NCBI GenBank assembly: GCA_963719055.1
Contig: CAVRAU010000018.1
Span: forward strand, 1-64,000
Direction of reading: 5' to 3'
DNA length: 64,000 nt
Source: CAXMQZ01 sp963719055
GTDB lineage: Bacteria > Acidobacteriota > Thermoanaerobaculia > Multivoradales > JAHEKO01
A program made the translations under genes and the position numbers. The notes beneath the pieces were generated by a model that was not told the origin of the DNA, ran no database searches, and saw only the letters and a program-made list of their open reading frames with translations. Shown here in pieces: positions 31,010 to 41,363 of the stretch. Numbering within the stretch: the first letter of the stretch is position 1; the number at the start of each line of letters is the position of its first letter.

Positions 31010-33139
31010 CTACGGAAGATCCTTGATAAAAGCGTAAGGGCCGACTTCTGCGCCCCAGACCTGTGCGTCTGAGCTGTCGAAGCCACGATCCCAGCTCAGC
31101 AGCTGGGCTGGGGTCACCACCACGTCGGAGGTGGCGTATGCAGCGCCTCGCAGGCTGCTTTGACAGTGTTTCTCCTGGGTGCTGCCGGCGTAGGTATCGG
31201 CATTGATGTGGCGCAAGGCAATGGCACAACCTTGGCGGAGCTCCAGGTCATCGGGTGAAAGGTCTTGCAGGGGCGCCCGGTCCTGCCAAGCTCCGGCGTG
31301 ATTCAGAGGGTCGCCTGGTAACGTGAAGACCTCGCTGCGCACGGTCTTTTCGTCGATGCGACTGAGGCGATAGACGCGTTGACGATAGGGGCGATCGAGG
31401 GTCTCGGCCGCGGCCTGCTCGACATAGAGCCAGGGTCCATCGGCACGATCTTGCCAGATCGGTTGCATGAAGAGGCGGATGTCGTAGAAGTGATCTGGGT
31501 TGGCGTCCGCCTGGGCCTGGCTCGAGAAGGAGCCGGTCATCCAGTGCGCCACCTTCTGCAGTTCCTCATCGATGGCGATACCTGAAGGCATGGTGAAGAG
31601 GGAAGCCATCAGGTCGATGCCGTACCAGAGATTGGCGAGGCGCAGATTCTCGTTGGGGGCGTGCTGGTTGTCATCGTGGTTGGCGACGGGTGTGATCACC
31701 ACGGGGGCTTCGAGAATGTCGGTGAAGAGATAGAGCGGCAACGAGCCGCCGAGTGTCGGTAGCAGGATCAGGGTTTCTCCCGAGGCCAGCTTCGCCGCGT
31801 TGACGACATCGGCGACGACGGGCAGATCCATCGGGGTACGGGCCGCACGATAGCCGCTGCGCCGTTCGATCTTGGCAATCTTGTCGTGCTGGAGCCGGGT
31901 CTCGAGGTCCGGCGCCTGCCGCACGATGTGATAGCCCTGCTCAGCGATATGGGCTTCGACGAGGTCGAGCATCTCCTCCGGATCGTTGCCTTTCGCCAGC
32001 CGGATGTCGAGGCTGGCTGTCGCCTCGGTCGGGATGATGTTGCGGGCGGTGTCGCCTACCGCTGCGCTTTGCATGCCGCGAACATTGAGGCTCGGGATGA
32101 GCAGACGTTCTGCGAGGGAGGCGTTGTCGGCCTCGGTGGCGGCGAGACCCAGTTCCTGGCGAAGCTCCTCGTCGATCTCGGGCAGGGCAGCCATGGCTCG
32201 CCGCTCGCGATCCGAAATGGGTGCCGTGCTGTCGTTGAATCCTTCGATCAGAACCTCGCCGGTCTCGGTCCTCATACTGGCGAGCAGATGGGCGAGCCGC
32301 AAAGCCGGATTCGGGGACCAGTTGCCATAGTGACCACTGTGGAGGTAGCGGCTGGCACCATAGACGGTGATATCGAGCCCTGTGTAGCCTCGCACGCCGA
32401 ACACCAGTTGGGGGCGACGGCTCTGGTGAACGGGGCCGTCGCAGATCAGCCAAAGATCGACGTTCAACGCCTCTCGATGCTGGCGGAAGTATTCGCCCAG
32501 ATGATCGGAACCCGCCTCCTCCTCACCTTCGAAGAGAAAGACCAGATTGGAAGTCAGGGGGATGCCCTCCTCTTGCAAGGCATCGAGAGCGGTGAAGATG
32601 CCGGGAAACGGGGCTTTGTCGTCTCCTGAGGCGCGCCCATAGATTCTCCATTCCGGATCGATGGCCTCTCCCGGCCCTGGAAAGGGCCTGGGTTGGCCAC
32701 CGCCCTCGATAGCAGCTGTGTACAGGGTGGGCTCCCAGGGCGGCGAGCTCCATTGAGACTCATCGACGGGTTGACCGTCGTAGTGGACGTAGATTCCCAG
32801 GGTCCTGGGGGCCCCGACGTCGAGGCGGCCGAAGACAATGGGAGGAATCTCGGGCAGGTGCCAGAGCTCGGTCTCCACACCGCGCTGTGCCAGCTGGCCG
32901 CGCAGGTACTCGGCGTTGCGCTCGATGTTGACGAGGTCCGACGCCACGTTGGGGATGGATAGGAGCGTCGCGTAGGAGCTCAGAATCTCGGCACCGTTGG
33001 CCTCGCGGTAGGCCCTGACCGCGGAGAGGGCATCCATTGGGTTCGTGGCGGGTTCGCCGGCAACGCTAGACGTCTCCAAGGTGCCGACCAGCAGGGCGGA
33101 AAAGAGGCTCACGGTTCGCAGAGGTCTCGATTTGAGCAT
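31010..33139 (-). CDS. Exported M20-family dipeptidase fused to a CpcT/CpeT-like domain
   Basis: The protein has 709 residues. The signal peptide is TVSLFSALLVGTLE. The M20 metallopeptidase spans about 30-520, with metal ligands in YVHYDGQPVD, SGDDKAP, the EGEEEAGS catalytic Glu pair and HDDNQHAPNENL. From about 525 the chain reads LQKVAHWMTGSFSSQAQA, then WLYVEQAA, PYRQRVYRL, GCAIALR, LRGAAYATSDVVV and SWDRGFDSSDAQVWGAEVGPY. These match, in order, the CpcT/CpeT chromophore-lyase family, a lipocalin-like fold also found outside cyanobacteria. The join is in frame without a stop. Because extra-base errors are common here, two adjacent genes cannot be excluded (an ATG sits at the join). Confidence 0.82.
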   Translation of the reverse strand: MLKSRPLRTVSLFSALLVGTLETSSVAGEPATNPMDALSAVRAYREANGAEILSSYATLLSIPNVASDLVNIERNAEYLRGQLAQRGVETELWHLPEIPPIVFGRLDVGAPRTLGIYVHYDGQPVDESQWSSPPWEPTLYTAAIEGGGQPRPFPGPGEAIDPEWRIYGRASGDDKAPFPGIFTALDALQEEGIPLTSNLVFLFEGEEEAGSDHLGEYFRQHREALNVDLWLICDGPVHQSRRPQLVFGVRGYTGLDITVYGASRYLHSGHYGNWSPNPALRLAHLLASMRTETGEVLIEGFNDSTAPISDRERRAMAALPEIDEELRQELGLAATEADNASLAERLLIPSLNVRGMQSAAVGDTARNIIPTEATASLDIRLAKGNDPEEMLDLVEAHIAEQGYHIVRQAPDLETRLQHDKIAKIERRSGYRAARTPMDLPVVADVVNAAKLASGETLILLPTLGGSLPLYLFTDILEAPVVITPVANHDDNQHAPNENLRLANLWYGIDLMASLFTMPSGIAIDEELQKVAHWMTGSFSSQAQADANPDHFYDIRLFMQPIWQDRADGPWLYVEQAAAETLDRPYRQRVYRLSRIDEKTVRSEVFTLPGDPLNHAGAWQDRAPLQDLSPDDLELRQGCAIALRHINADTYAGSTQEKHCQSSLRGAAYATSDVVVTPAQLLSWDRGFDSSDAQVWGAEVGPYAFIKDLP

Positions 33140-33164
33140 GTTCTTCGCCTCAGGGGAGTCGCGG

Positions 33165-34340
33165 CTAAGGAGCAGCCATGGCAGGTTGCGGATCTGGGCC
33201 ACTCGCCAAGGCCCTGGCGAGCACGTCGATGAAGCGCTCGATGTCATTGGAGTCGTTGTAGACGTGGGGGGAGACACGGACGGAGTCGCCGCGAACGCTG
33301 ACGAAGACCTGCGCCTCTGCCAGGGCGGCGGCCAGGGCCCGCGGATCGCGCCCGCCGAGTCGAAGTCCGATCAGATGACCACTACGGTTTTGACGGGGCG
33401 AGACCTCCAGACCCAGCCTCTCGGCCTGATCGCTGATGGTGTCGGTATGTTGTCGCAGAGTCTGATGGACGGTCTCGACACCCCATTCCAGACACTGCTC
33501 GAGTGCCGCGATGGTGGCTGGCAGAAGAGCGAAGTTGCTGACCTCGCCGACATCGAAGCGGCGCGCTCCCGGGGCGAATTGATCCGTGTAGTTGGCCACC
33601 GCGGCAAAGTCTCGGCTGTTGGCGCGAGCGATCCAGTTCTGCTCTAAGGGCTCCCCTTGTCGCCACCGCGGGGCCACCCATAGGAAGCCCTGGCTATACG
33701 GTCCCAGCAGCCACTTGTAGGATCCGGTGACCAGGAAGTCGGGCTGCAGGGTCTGGACGTCGAAGGGCAGCGCCCCTACCGACTGACAACCGTCGACAAC
33801 CAAGGAGGCTCCAAGTCGACGCAGCTCGGCGCCGACCTTCTCGAGGTCGACCAGGGTCCCATCGGTCCAGTGACAGTGGGGAAGTGCCGCCAGGGCCGTC
33901 TTGGGGTTGAGCGTGGCGATGACCTCGCGTGTCCAGTCTCCGTCCTCTGGTCGGTCCACCGTTTTCAGAGTCGCCTGGCAGCGTCGTGCCAAGTCCTGCC
34001 ATATGTACACGTTGGAGGGAAACTGCTCGGCGAGAACCACGATCTCGGAACCCTTGGGAACGGGTAGATTGCGGGCGGCACAGGCGATGCCATAGCTGAC
34101 GGAAGGCAGCATTGCCACACCGTCGCTGTCGCCGCCGATCATTCGAGCGAAGAGTCCACGCGCCACTTCCACGTCGTCGAAGAAGTCCTCCGGGCCGATC
34201 TTCCAGGGGAGAGCCTTGCGGCCCAGACCCTCCACACCCGCCGCCAAGACGCGGTGGGACAGGGGGCCCATGTAGGCGCAATTCAAGTAGGTGATGGAGG
34301 AGGGGATATCGAAATGTTGCCGCTGGCAAGGCAGAGACAT
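33165..34340 (-). CDS. Class V PLP-dependent aminotransferase (kynureninase/selenocysteine-lyase-like)
   Basis: The 391-residue protein is a fold-type I enzyme. The PLP Lys is Lys209 in TGSYKWLLGPYSQGF, with the cofactor Asp in LVVDGCQSVGALPFD and the substrate loop ALPHCHWTDGTLVDL. It resembles the EgtE/kynureninase-like branch. The exact substrate cannot be told from sequence. Its ATG abuts the stop of the upstream aminotransferase gene with no gap, and the M20 gene follows after 25 bases, so they should be co-transcribed. Confidence 0.85.
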   Translation of the reverse strand: MSLPCQRQHFDIPSSITYLNCAYMGPLSHRVLAAGVEGLGRKALPWKIGPEDFFDDVEVARGLFARMIGGDSDGVAMLPSVSYGIACAARNLPVPKGSEIVVLAEQFPSNVYIWQDLARRCQATLKTVDRPEDGDWTREVIATLNPKTALAALPHCHWTDGTLVDLEKVGAELRRLGASLVVDGCQSVGALPFDVQTLQPDFLVTGSYKWLLGPYSQGFLWVAPRWRQGEPLEQNWIARANSRDFAAVANYTDQFAPGARRFDVGEVSNFALLPATIAALEQCLEWGVETVHQTLRQHTDTISDQAERLGLEVSPRQNRSGHLIGLRLGGRDPRALAAALAEAQVFVSVRGDSVRVSPHVYNDSNDIERFIDVLARALASGPDPQPAMAAP

Positions 34341-35540
34341 CTACACGACCTGGGCAATGGCTTCACACAAATAGCTCATGGATGCCGGGGTCATACTGGC
34401 GAAATTCACCCGGCTGGAGCCAACGATGTAGATCGAGAACTCGGTGCGCAGGCGGTCGACTTGCTCGGTGCTCAAGCCCAGAAACGAGAACATGCCTTGT
34501 TGCTCGAGAAGGAAATCGTTGCCGTCGGGGCTCAAGGCCACACCCCGGTCGTCCAGTCCCTGTACGAACCGACGTCGCATTTCGACGATCCGCATCCGCA
34601 TGGCTTCGAGTTCCTGACGCCACTGGGTATACATCTCGCCACTCTCCAGGACAGCCGTCACGAGGGCCGCACCGTGGGCGGGTGGGTTGGAGTAGGAGAC
34701 GCGCGCCAGCGTCTTGATCTGGCTGAGAACTGCCGAGGCCGTCGTCCCCGACGAGGTCATGATCGTCAAAGCACCGACCCGCTCGTTGTAGAGAGCGAAG
34801 TTCTTGGAGAAGCTGGTGCAGACCATCATCTCGTCCAGGCCGTCTGCGAGGGCGAGGATTCCTGCCCGGTCCTCCGTCAATCCTCGACCGAGGCCGAGGT
34901 AGGCAAAGTCGAGAAGAGGAAGGATGCCGCGCTCTCGCAGCAGGTCGGTGAGTTGTCGCCACTGGTCAGGCGAGGGATCGATGCCACTGGGGTTGTGGCA
35001 GCAGCCGTGAAGAATCACCACGTCTCCGGCCGCAGCGGAGGACAGCGACAGGATCAACCGCTCCAGGGCGAGTCGTCTTCTTGTCGGGTCAAGGTAGGGG
35101 AAGGTGCGGGTTTCGAGACCCGCGGCCTGGCAGATCTGATTGTGATTGACCCAGGTCGGCTCGGGGATCCACACGGTGCAGTCGGGATTCAGTTTCTTCA
35201 GCAGATCGAGGGCCAGCCGCAAGGCTCCGGTGCCGCCCGGGGTGTGGACGGTGACCAGACCCTCAGCGGTGGCGAGGGGGTGGTTCTTGCCCAAAATGAG
35301 TCTCTGCACATGGGCCGCATACGTCCGGTTTCCTTCGATGGGCAGATAGGTCTTGCTGTGTTCTTCCTGCCACAAGCGGCGTTCCGCCTCCTTGACGACT
35401 GCGAGGATCGGGGTGCGGCCCTGATCATCCCGAAAGACACCGGCACCGAGGTTGATCTTGGCGGGGTTCTCGTCGCGACGAAAGGCAGCGGTCAGGCCGA
35501 AGATGGGGTCGGATGGGGCTGTTGGGGTGGTCTCGAACAT
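34341..35540 (-). CDS. Aromatic/aspartate aminotransferase
   Basis: This 399-residue class I aminotransferase belongs to the AspC/TyrB group. The N-terminus DPIFGLTAAFRRDENPAKINLGAGVF is diagnostic. The PLP-binding Lys246 is in SFSKNFALYNERVG, with HGCCHNPSGIDP and the C-terminal SRVNFASM, whose Arg binds the substrate alpha-carboxylate. It exchanges amino groups between Asp or aromatic amino acids and 2-oxoglutarate. It lies seven bases after the PQQ-type dehydrogenase gene and directly before the class V enzyme. Confidence 0.92.
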   Translation of the reverse strand: MFETTPTAPSDPIFGLTAAFRRDENPAKINLGAGVFRDDQGRTPILAVVKEAERRLWQEEHSKTYLPIEGNRTYAAHVQRLILGKNHPLATAEGLVTVHTPGGTGALRLALDLLKKLNPDCTVWIPEPTWVNHNQICQAAGLETRTFPYLDPTRRRLALERLILSLSSAAAGDVVILHGCCHNPSGIDPSPDQWRQLTDLLRERGILPLLDFAYLGLGRGLTEDRAGILALADGLDEMMVCTSFSKNFALYNERVGALTIMTSSGTTASAVLSQIKTLARVSYSNPPAHGAALVTAVLESGEMYTQWRQELEAMRMRIVEMRRRFVQGLDDRGVALSPDGNDFLLEQQGMFSFLGLSTEQVDRLRTEFSIYIVGSSRVNFASMTPASMSYLCEAIAQVV

Positions 35541-35547
35541 ATCAGGG

Positions 35548-36883
35548 TCAGGGTACTACAGCCGACCAGATCGATGTGTCGCCGAAGTCGAAGCCGTCCG
35601 CGAAAACGGAGCTGGGACTTTCGAAGCGGTAGATGGTGCCTCCGAAACGATCTGCCAGATACAGCTCCCCGGCCTCGTCTTCGCCGAAAGCAGAAATACT
35701 GAAAGCGGTAGTGTCCCATTGCGCCGTATCCCAACCACCCAGACCGTCTGGCGTCGCGATCCAGATCCGGCCACTGCCATGGTCGGCGTAGAGGTATCGA
35801 CCCTGGAGGCCACCGATCGTCGGGCCCCGATAGACGTAGCCACCGCTGATCGTGTTGCCTTCGGTGCGTCCGTAGTCGATGATGGGATCGGTATAGGAGG
35901 GATCGAAGCACGGTGGCGTGCCTAACGGACAGTCGCCTTCAGGGTCTGGAAAATCGGTGCCACAAATCGTGCCCTCCATGACCTTCCAGCCGAAGTTGAG
36001 GCCGCCGGAGCTGTCCCAGGGCTCGAAGGAGACCTCTTCGCGGGCGAGCTGACCGACGTCTCCGATGTACAGATCTCCGGTCAGTCGATCGAAGCTCCAG
36101 CGCCAAGGGTTTCGCAACCCGAGGGACCAGATCTCATCGCAATCGCCCCCACCCCCATTGCGGAAGGGATTGTCGGCGGGGATGGTGTAGTTGCGCACGA
36201 GACCACAGTCAGGGGCGAAGCCTCCGCCGTCCACGGAGATGCGCAACATCTTCCCGAGAAGCGTGCTCATCGTCTGCGCGTTACAAGATGGGATCGTTGC
36301 CGCTGCCACCATCGCCCATACCGATATAGAGAAAGCCGTCAGGGCCGAAAGCAATGCCCCCACCATTGTGGTTGCTCGCGGTCTGCTCGATCTCGAGGAG
36401 GGTGATCGAGGAACCTTGAACCTCCTCGATTCCGTTGATCACCACTACCGTGTACCCCTCGATCACCGTGCGGTCGAGACCGGCTCCGGGGTCCCGAATG
36501 TAGTTGACAAGGAACCTACCGTTGTTGGCGAAATCGGGGTGAAAGGCCAAGCCCAGGAGACCCTGCTCGAACCCAAAATCGTCCACTTTGTTCTGAATAT
36601 CGAGAAAGAAACCCGGTTGCAGGATGTCGTTCTGAATCACTCGAATCGTTCCACGTTGCTCGACGATGAAGACTCGCCCGGATCCGTCACGGGGACTTTG
36701 AATGTCGACCGGGCTTACCAGACCGCTGGCGATGGGTTGGAGGAAGAGGTCGCCAGGAGGATCCGCCGCAGGCGAGCCCGCCGGCATCACCAGAGTCGCG
36801 AGCCCCAGGAGCAGGAGCATGGCGCCGCGGGTGAGAGTGGGTGTTGACAAACACCTCGAACAGTACCGGCCTTTCGATTGCAT
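35548..36883 (-). CDS. Secreted PQQ-dependent sugar (sorbosone/glucose) dehydrogenase-like protein with C-terminal tag (one apparent frameshift)
   Basis: About 444 residues after one extra base near 36285 is removed, which joins GDGGSGNDP to NAQTMSTLLGKMLRI as in this family. The signal peptide core is MLLLLGLATLVM. It is a six-bladed propeller of the Yli/soluble glucose dehydrogenase type: EQGLLGLAFHPDF, GPDGFLYIGMGDGG, IWSLGLRNPWRWSFD, IGDVGQ, GGYVYRG and YLYADHGSGRIW. The last 19 residues are VFADGFDFGDTSIWSAVVP, almost the same ending as the neighbouring cytochrome. ATG 36883 is chosen because GGAGG lies eight bases upstream. No PQQ-biosynthesis operon is in the window. Confidence 0.88.
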
Positions 36884-36940
36884 GACGGGATCCTCCATCG
36901 ATACGAGCCTACAGGGAAAAGTCCCAGCGCGAGCAGCTTA

Positions 36941-39900
36941 TCAGGAGATTCCGGGGACCTCGGCGGAGCCTTCGGGTTCCATTCGCGGCGCGGCTTCCTG
37001 GCGGCCGAGGAGGCGGCCCAGGGCCTTCTTGAAATCCTCGAGAATGGCGTAGAGCGAGGGCACCAGGATGAGCGTGATGAAGGTGGCGAAGAGGACGCCG
37101 AACGCCAGGGAGATCGCCATGGGAATCAAGAAACGAGCCTGCATGCTCTTTTCCAGCAGTAGCGGTGTCAGCCCGGCAAAGGTGGTCAGCGAGGTCAGCA
37201 GGATGGGGCGGAAGCGTGAGGCGCCCGCGGTGCGTATGGACTCATGCGAGCGGCACTCCCCGACGGAAGGCCCGGTTGATGAAATCCACCATGACCAGGC
37301 TGTCATTGACCACGACACCGGTCAGCGCCACGATACCGAACATGGAGAGGATGGCCAGATCCATACCCATCACCAGATGCCCCCAGATCGCCCCAATGAG
37401 GCCAAACGGGATGGCGCTCATGACGATCAGAGGTTGCAGATAGGACTTGAACGGAATCGCCAGCAGCGACAAAGATGACCAGCAACGCGAGTGCGAAGCC
37501 CCTGGCCAGCCCCATCATGGTCTCCCGCTGTTCTTCCTGCTCGCCGGCCAGGGTGTAGCGAATCTCGGGGAAGTCGACCAACAGAGCGGGCAGGACGGTC
37601 GCTTCGAGATCGGCGATGATCTCATTGGCATTGCCGCTCTGGTGGTCGACGTCGGCTGTCACGTTGACGACGCGATTGCGGTCCGTACGTTTGATGCTTG
37701 CGGGCCCTTGCGTGGACTCGAAGGCCGCCGCTGTCGAGAATGGGATCTCACCGCCGGCGGGTGTCCGCAGGCGCAGGTTTTCCAGATCACCGAGGGAGCG
37801 TCGGTGCTCCGAGGGGTATCTCACCATGACCTTGACCTCGTCGCGTCCTCGCTGAATCCGTTGGGCTTCTTCTCCATAGAAGGCCTGGCGGACCTGGCGA
37901 GCCAGATCGGCCTGTGTCAGACCCGCGGCTTCCGCTTCGGGCTTGACCGTCAGACGTAGCTCGCGCTTACCGGCGCGAAAGCTGTCGGCGATGTCCTGTG
38001 TGGCTGGATAGGTGGCCAACTCCTCGCGCAGGCGAAAGGCGAATTGGCGCAGACGATCGACATCTGGGCCGGAGATCTCGAAGTTGATCGCCTCACCGCT
38101 CGAGAACAGGGAAGACGAGAACGTCAACTCCACCGTGTCTGGGATCGACCCGACCTTGTCTCGCCAACGCGTGGCGATCTCTGTGCTGTTGACGGTCCGG
38201 TCTTCGGCCGGCGCGAGCTCCAGATTGACCTCGCCGATATTGGATGCCGAGGAGTCGGCACTGACGTTCAACGCCGCTGGCCCGGCTGCCGAGCGAAACG
38301 GCTGCGCACCGATGGTCGTCATGACGTGGCGAATGGGCCGACCGCCGAACTCCTGGGCCAACTCCTCTTCGAGCTCCAGGGCGGCGGCCTCGATGTGGGC
38401 CAGGGCCTCTGCGGTGCGCACGGCGGGAGTTCCCTGGGGGAGAGTCAGGAACGAGGCGGCGTTGTCGGCCTCGACCTTGGGCATGAAGTTGAACTTGAGC
38501 CAACCACCCGCCACCAGACTGAAAGTCACGATCAAGAAAGCGGTCATCATCGCCACTGTCAGGTAGCGCCACTTGACGGCGAGCTCGAGAGTGGGTCGGT
38601 AGCTGCGCTCGATAACGAAGGTGAGCCCCTGAGAGACCTTGGCCTGAAACCTGGCCCAGACGCCGGAGATCCCCTTCTTGGATTCAGGAGCCGCCTCGTG
38701 TCTGAGATGGGATAGGTGATTGGGCAGAATCAGAAGCGATTCGATGAGAGAGAACAGCAGGGTCGGGATCACGATCAGGGGGATGACCCGCATGATCTTG
38801 CCGATGTTGCCGGTGATGCCCAGCAGCGGGGCGAACGCTGCCACTCCGGTCAGCACGGCGAAGATCACAGGCGTGATGACCTCTGCGGTCCCATCGACCG
38901 CTGCCTGCAGCTTCTCCTTGCCGCTTTGAAAATGAGTGTAGATGTTCTCACCGACGATGATGGCATCGTCCACCACGATTCCCAGCACGACGATGAAGGC
39001 AAAGAGCGAGATCAGGTTGATCGACACATCCAGGGTTGGCATCAGTGCGATGGCCCCCAGGAACGAGATGGGAATCCCCAGCGAAACCCAACCAGCCAAA
39101 CGGAGCTTCAGGAAGATCGCCAGGACCAGAACGACCAGGACAAAGCCCGCAAGGCCGTTCTTGAGGAGGAGATCCAGTCGACTCTGGAGGACTTTGGTCT
39201 GGTCTTGCCAGACGGTCAGATCGATACCGTCGGGCATCTCGGCGCCGGCTCTCTGCAGGTAGTCTTGAACTACCGCCGCGATCTCCAGGGCTCCCTGCTG
39301 GCCGACACGAAACACCTGGACCAGGACGGCGGGCTTGCCGTCGAAGCGGGACCAGAGATCGGTGTCGGCAAAACCGTCCACGACCGTGGCGACATCACCG
39401 ATATCGAGCCGCGTTCCGTCGGCGAGGGTGAGCAGAGGCAGGGTCTCGAACTCGCGACCGATGTAGGCCTGTCCTTTGGTGCGCAGCAGAATCTCGCCGC
39501 CGGCGGTGGACACCTTGCCACCGGGCAGGTCGAGCGAGGTGCGACGCACGGCCTGGGCGACCTGGTTGAAGGTCAATCCCCAGCGCCGCAGGGCCTCTTC
39601 AGAGACTTCGATGGAGACTTCATAGGGTCGCACCGAAACCAGCTCGACCTGTGTGATCTCCGGGAGGGCCGAGAGGTCGTCACGCACGCGTTCTCCCAGC
39701 CGTTTGAGAGTGCGTTCGTCGGCGTCCCCCGAGATCGCGACCTCCAGGACCTGGTTGCGGATGATGGCTTCCTCGACGATCGGTTTCTCCGCTTCGTCCG
39801 GAAAGGTGTCGATCGCGTCGACCCGCGATTTGACCTCGTTGGCGAGCTTCTGGACGTTGGCGCCTTCGATGGCTTCGACCAATACCGTGGCCATGTTTTC

Positions 39901-40158
39901 CGAAGCCGTGGAGTTGATCTTCTTGATGCCGTCCAGGTCCTGGATCTTCTCCTCGACGCGAATGACCACCCCCTCTTCTACCTCTTCGGGGGCAGCTCCC
40001 GGATAGGGGACCCGCACGATGATGATGCCCGGGGAGAACTCGGGAAAGACCTCCTGCTTGATCCCGAACAGTGTCGTGATGCCGCCGGCGACGATGACCC
40101 ACATCAACAGGTTGGCGGCGACCCCGTTGTCGGCGAACCAGGCGATGATCTTCTTCAC
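36941..40158 (-). CDS. RND efflux permease 3 (two apparent frameshifts)
   Basis: About 1071 residues after removal of two extra bases near 37460 and 37250 (3218 minus 2 is divisible by three). The sequence starts VKKIIAWFADNGVAANLLMW. TM4 reads LGIVVDDAIIVGENIYTH with the proton-relay Asp pair intact, unlike permeases 1 and 2. The late block GIVALTGVVVNDSLVMVDFINR and the C-terminal LRPILLTSLTTFAGLTPLLLEKS-type segment are present in successive frames. It belongs to the broad HAE branch with the AANLLM start. The GTG start overlaps the adaptor stop as GTGA. Last gene of the tetR-OMF-adaptor-RND operon. Confidence 0.9.
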
Positions 40159-41363
40159 AGGCTCGCCTCCTCGTCGGCGTCGGTGCTGATGACGGGAGTC
40201 TCCAGCAGGGTTCGCACTTGCATGCCCTCGACGACGGTTTCGATCTGGGAGACACACACCAGATCGTCGGCCGCCAAACCGCTCTGGATCAGAACTCGGT
40301 CGCGCTCGGCGCGGACGATCTCTACGTCCCGAATGCGCAGACGACTTTCCTCGTCGACGACCAGCACCTGGGATCCTTCGCGGACTGCCGAGCGTGGCAG
40401 GATGAAGACGTTTTCGAGCTCGATACCACCGATCTCGGCGTCGACGAACAGACCCATCGGCAGCGGCGCTCCGGCCGCTCCAGGTTGCCGCCGCAGCGGG
40501 TCCTCGACCCGGGCAAACAGGGGCAACATTCGAGTGTTGGCGTCGAACTCGCTGCCGGTACGCACGATCGCGCCGCGCCAGACGAAGTCGGAGCGCCCGA
40601 TCTGCGCGCGCAGGACGACCTCCGGTCCCTGGTCGTCGCTGCTGTGGAGTCGCAGGCTCGGATCGAGGCCGACAAAGATCAGCTCGTCCTTGCCAACGGG
40701 GAGTCGAATCTCCGCGACGTCGGTGGAGTGGACGTTGGCGATCGGCGTCCCCCGATTGATGAACTGTCCCAGATCGACCAACTTGGCGCGGATGCGGCCA
40801 TCGAACTGAGCTCGGATGGCGGTGCGCTCGAGATCGAGTCGAGCCTTCTCGAGAGCGGCTTCGGCGGCCTGTATCGTGGCCCTGGCTTCGGCCAGCTGGG
40901 GCTCGCGCAGGGCCAGAGGGCTGCCGTCGCCCAGATCCGAGCTCCAGCCATTCCTCGCGTGCCAGCGCGGCCTCGGCCTCTTCGAGCTGCAGCCGAACCT
41001 GGGCCTGCGCCACCTGGGCTTCGGCCTGGGAGACCGCCAGTTCGTAGTCTCGAGCGATCGATCTGGACGAGCTTGTCACCCTTGCTGAAGAACCCACCTT
41101 CGGCGAAGGATGGGGAGACCCAGTCGATCCGCCCGGCGACCTGGGCGACGGCCGTCGACTCCACCAGGGGTCGGACGGTCCCTTGCGAGCGCACGACCAG
41201 ATCGAGATCTTGGGGCTGGGCTTCCATGACCCGCACCAGGGGTGGCAGGGCCGCCGCTTCCTGGCGGTCCACCGTAGGTCTGGCCTTGACGATGGCCACG
41301 GCCAGCGGCGACGCCGATCAGCAGGACGGCGATGGGTAGGAAGATCTTGGCCTTTCTGGTCAT
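40155..41363 (-). CDS. RND adaptor (membrane-fusion) protein of the third efflux system (three apparent frameshifts)
   Basis: About 401 residues after removing three extra bases near 41290, 41060 and 40945. The N-terminus MTRKAKIFLPIAVLLIGVAA is a membrane anchor or signal. Lipoyl-half sequence AVAQVAGRIDWVSPSFAEGGFFSKGDKL is followed by the coiled-coil hairpin (YELAVSQAEAQVAQAQVRL, LEEAEAALAREEWLEL). After it come the second lipoyl half and barrel (VDLGQFINRGTPIANVHSTD, VFILPRSAVREGSQVLVVD). The pieces fall in four successive frames with no missing domain. ATG 41363 overlaps the outer-membrane-factor stop by four bases. Confidence 0.85.

Noticed and set aside
38716..40809. A 697-codon plus-strand open frame
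   Set aside because: It is wholly antisense to the RND permease and adaptor, has no recognisable domain, and its composition (runs of His, Asp, Gln, Arg) is that of a shadow frame in GC-rich DNA.
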